From the NCBI GenBank assembly GCA_035506275.1, contig DATJPT010000019.1:1-64000 (forward strand): a stretch of DNA of 64,000 bases, given 5' to 3'. Origin of the DNA: Bacteroidota bacterium (GTDB lineage Bacteria; Bacteroidota; Ignavibacteria; UBA10030; UBA8401). The position numbers and the translations under genes are program-made. Numbering within the stretch: the first letter of the stretch is position 1; each line of letters starts with the position of its first letter. A model generated the notes under the pieces. It searched no databases and had not been told where the DNA came from. It was given only the letters and a program-made list of their open reading frames with translations. Positions 63,163 to 64,000 of this stretch are shown one piece after another.

Positions 63163-64000
63163 ATGAAATTTACACGGCATGTTCTTTTCATCCTTGCTGT
63201 CATTCTTTCGGTGGCAGCTGGAACTTCCCCTCTAACGAAGTGTTTTGCGAAAGGGTCCGCCGGGGCGTTCAATGTAAAAGAATTTGGAGCAACAGGGGAT
63301 GGGAAAACACTCGATACTCGTGCAATTAACAATGCCATCAAAACTGCATCGGATTCCGGAGGAGGGACCGTTTATTTTCCGTCCGGAACATATCTGACGG
63401 GCACATTCGAATTATGCAGCAACGTTACGCTTCAACTGGAGGCAGGGGCGGTCATCGAAGGAAGCCGAACTCTCTCCGACTATAAGCTCAAGTCTGATTT
63501 TAATCTGAAAGGATACAGGAGCGGAGAATCAGGCGAAGGACTGCGGGCGGGACTCATTGTGGCAAACAGAGCAAGAAACATAGCGATCACAGGACGCGGT
63601 ACGATCCATGGCAACGGAATTTCATTCATGGACACGACGACTCCTCACTACGGCGACGACTTTGAAAAGAAAAGTACGCGGCAAGGAGAGGATTTTTTGA
63701 GTCCGAAATTTGGAATTTCCGACGGACCGGTCAAGCCGTCGATGGCATGGAGCGACCGCCCCGGCGCGCTTATTATCCTGGCCGAATGCGAAAATGTCCT
63801 GGTGAAGGAGATCACGATCAAAGACTCCCCCAACTGGACGGTCAATATTTCACACTGCGAGGACGTGGAAGTCACGGGGATCAACATCTTGAACAATCCT
63901 CTGATTCCGAACAATGACGGAATTAACATCACGGCTAAAAATGCGCGCATTTCGGACTGCAACATTTGGACGGCGGACGATGGGATTGCCGCCAATGATT
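63163..64000 (+). CDS. GH28-family pectinase/polygalacturonase (3' partial)
   Basis: About 279 residues are visible; the frame is open at the window end. Signal peptide (FILAVILSVAAG), then FNVKEFGATGDGKTLDTRAI, the normal GH28/pectate-lyase-like opening. The catalytic region is starting to appear (IPNNDGINI and ADDGIAAND, in the positions of NTDG and GDDC). A Gly replaces the usual Cys after DD. It likely hydrolyses pectin-like polysaccharide. Confidence 0.88.
   Translation, partial: MKFTRHVLFILAVILSVAAGTSPLTKCFAKGSAGAFNVKEFGATGDGKTLDTRAINNAIKTASDSGGGTVYFPSGTYLTGTFELCSNVTLQLEAGAVIEGSRTLSDYKLKSDFNLKGYRSGESGEGLRAGLIVANRARNIAITGRGTIHGNGISFMDTTTPHYGDDFEKKSTRQGEDFLSPKFGISDGPVKPSMAWSDRPGALIILAECENVLVKEITIKDSPNWTVNISHCEDVEVTGINILNNPLIPNNDGINITAKNARISDCNIWTADDGIAAND

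Overview
The window looks like a chromosomal piece of a Gram-negative bacterium of the Bacteroidota/Chlorobi side, most plausibly Ignavibacteria or a close relative. Four secreted proteins end in a type IX secretion (T9SS) sorting domain with the NYPNPFNPST signature. Lipoproteins, TolC/RND efflux and periplasmic redox proteins also imply an outer membrane. Most of the window is moderately GC-rich. The stretch from about 41 to 56 kb is visibly more AT-rich and looks accessory. No transposase, integrase or CRISPR array was found.

Layout. 0-4 kb: 3' part of a LamG/T9SS protein, then a methyltransferase and asparagine synthase pair. 4-7.3 kb: a phosphoesterase and an ECF sigma / membrane anti-sigma / TlpA thioredoxin operon. 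7.4-20 kb: housekeeping genes, mostly on the plus strand (YncE-phosphoesterase fusion, HXXEE protein, two PLP enzymes, PflA-like radical SAM protein, pterin dehydratase, TPR protein, PyrE, MscS channel, NUDIX, HAD, pyrimidine phosphorylase). 20-30 kb: papain-like protease, GltD, MsrB, oxidoreductases, a beta-helix lipoprotein, a glycosyltransferase and a secreted proteasome-like protein. 30-41 kb: GH5 glycosidase, cold-shock helicase divergent from a cold-shock protein, a B12 radical SAM protein, a large uncharacterised protein and a GLUG-repeat T9SS protein. 41 kb: a tRNA(CAT) preceded by two 67-bp copies of its own 5' end fused to a hairpin.

41.1-47.8 kb: a tetR-MFP-RND-TolC efflux operon with two matching operators, bounded by a 14-bp direct repeat that includes the tRNA 3' end. 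48.2-53.4 kb: the most interesting locus, with an ECF sigma factor, a tiny zinc-finger anti-sigma candidate, DipZ (CcdA-TlpA fusion), a secreted protein that is 25% methionine, MsrA-MsrB and a peroxiredoxin-like protein. It reads as one envelope methionine-oxidation and repair module and resembles, in linked form, the Neisseria sigma-E/MseR/MsrAB circuit. 53.7-64 kb: a serine hydrolase, a response regulator, a small HTH protein, glycoside hydrolases, an MFS pump, bacterioferritin, a NodB-like T9SS protein and the start of a GH28 pectinase.

Two unrelated ECF systems in the window are each tied to envelope thiol chemistry (5.2-7.3 kb and 48.3-53.4 kb). Intergenic regions carry hairpin-rich elements that share short words with each other and may be a dispersed repeat family.
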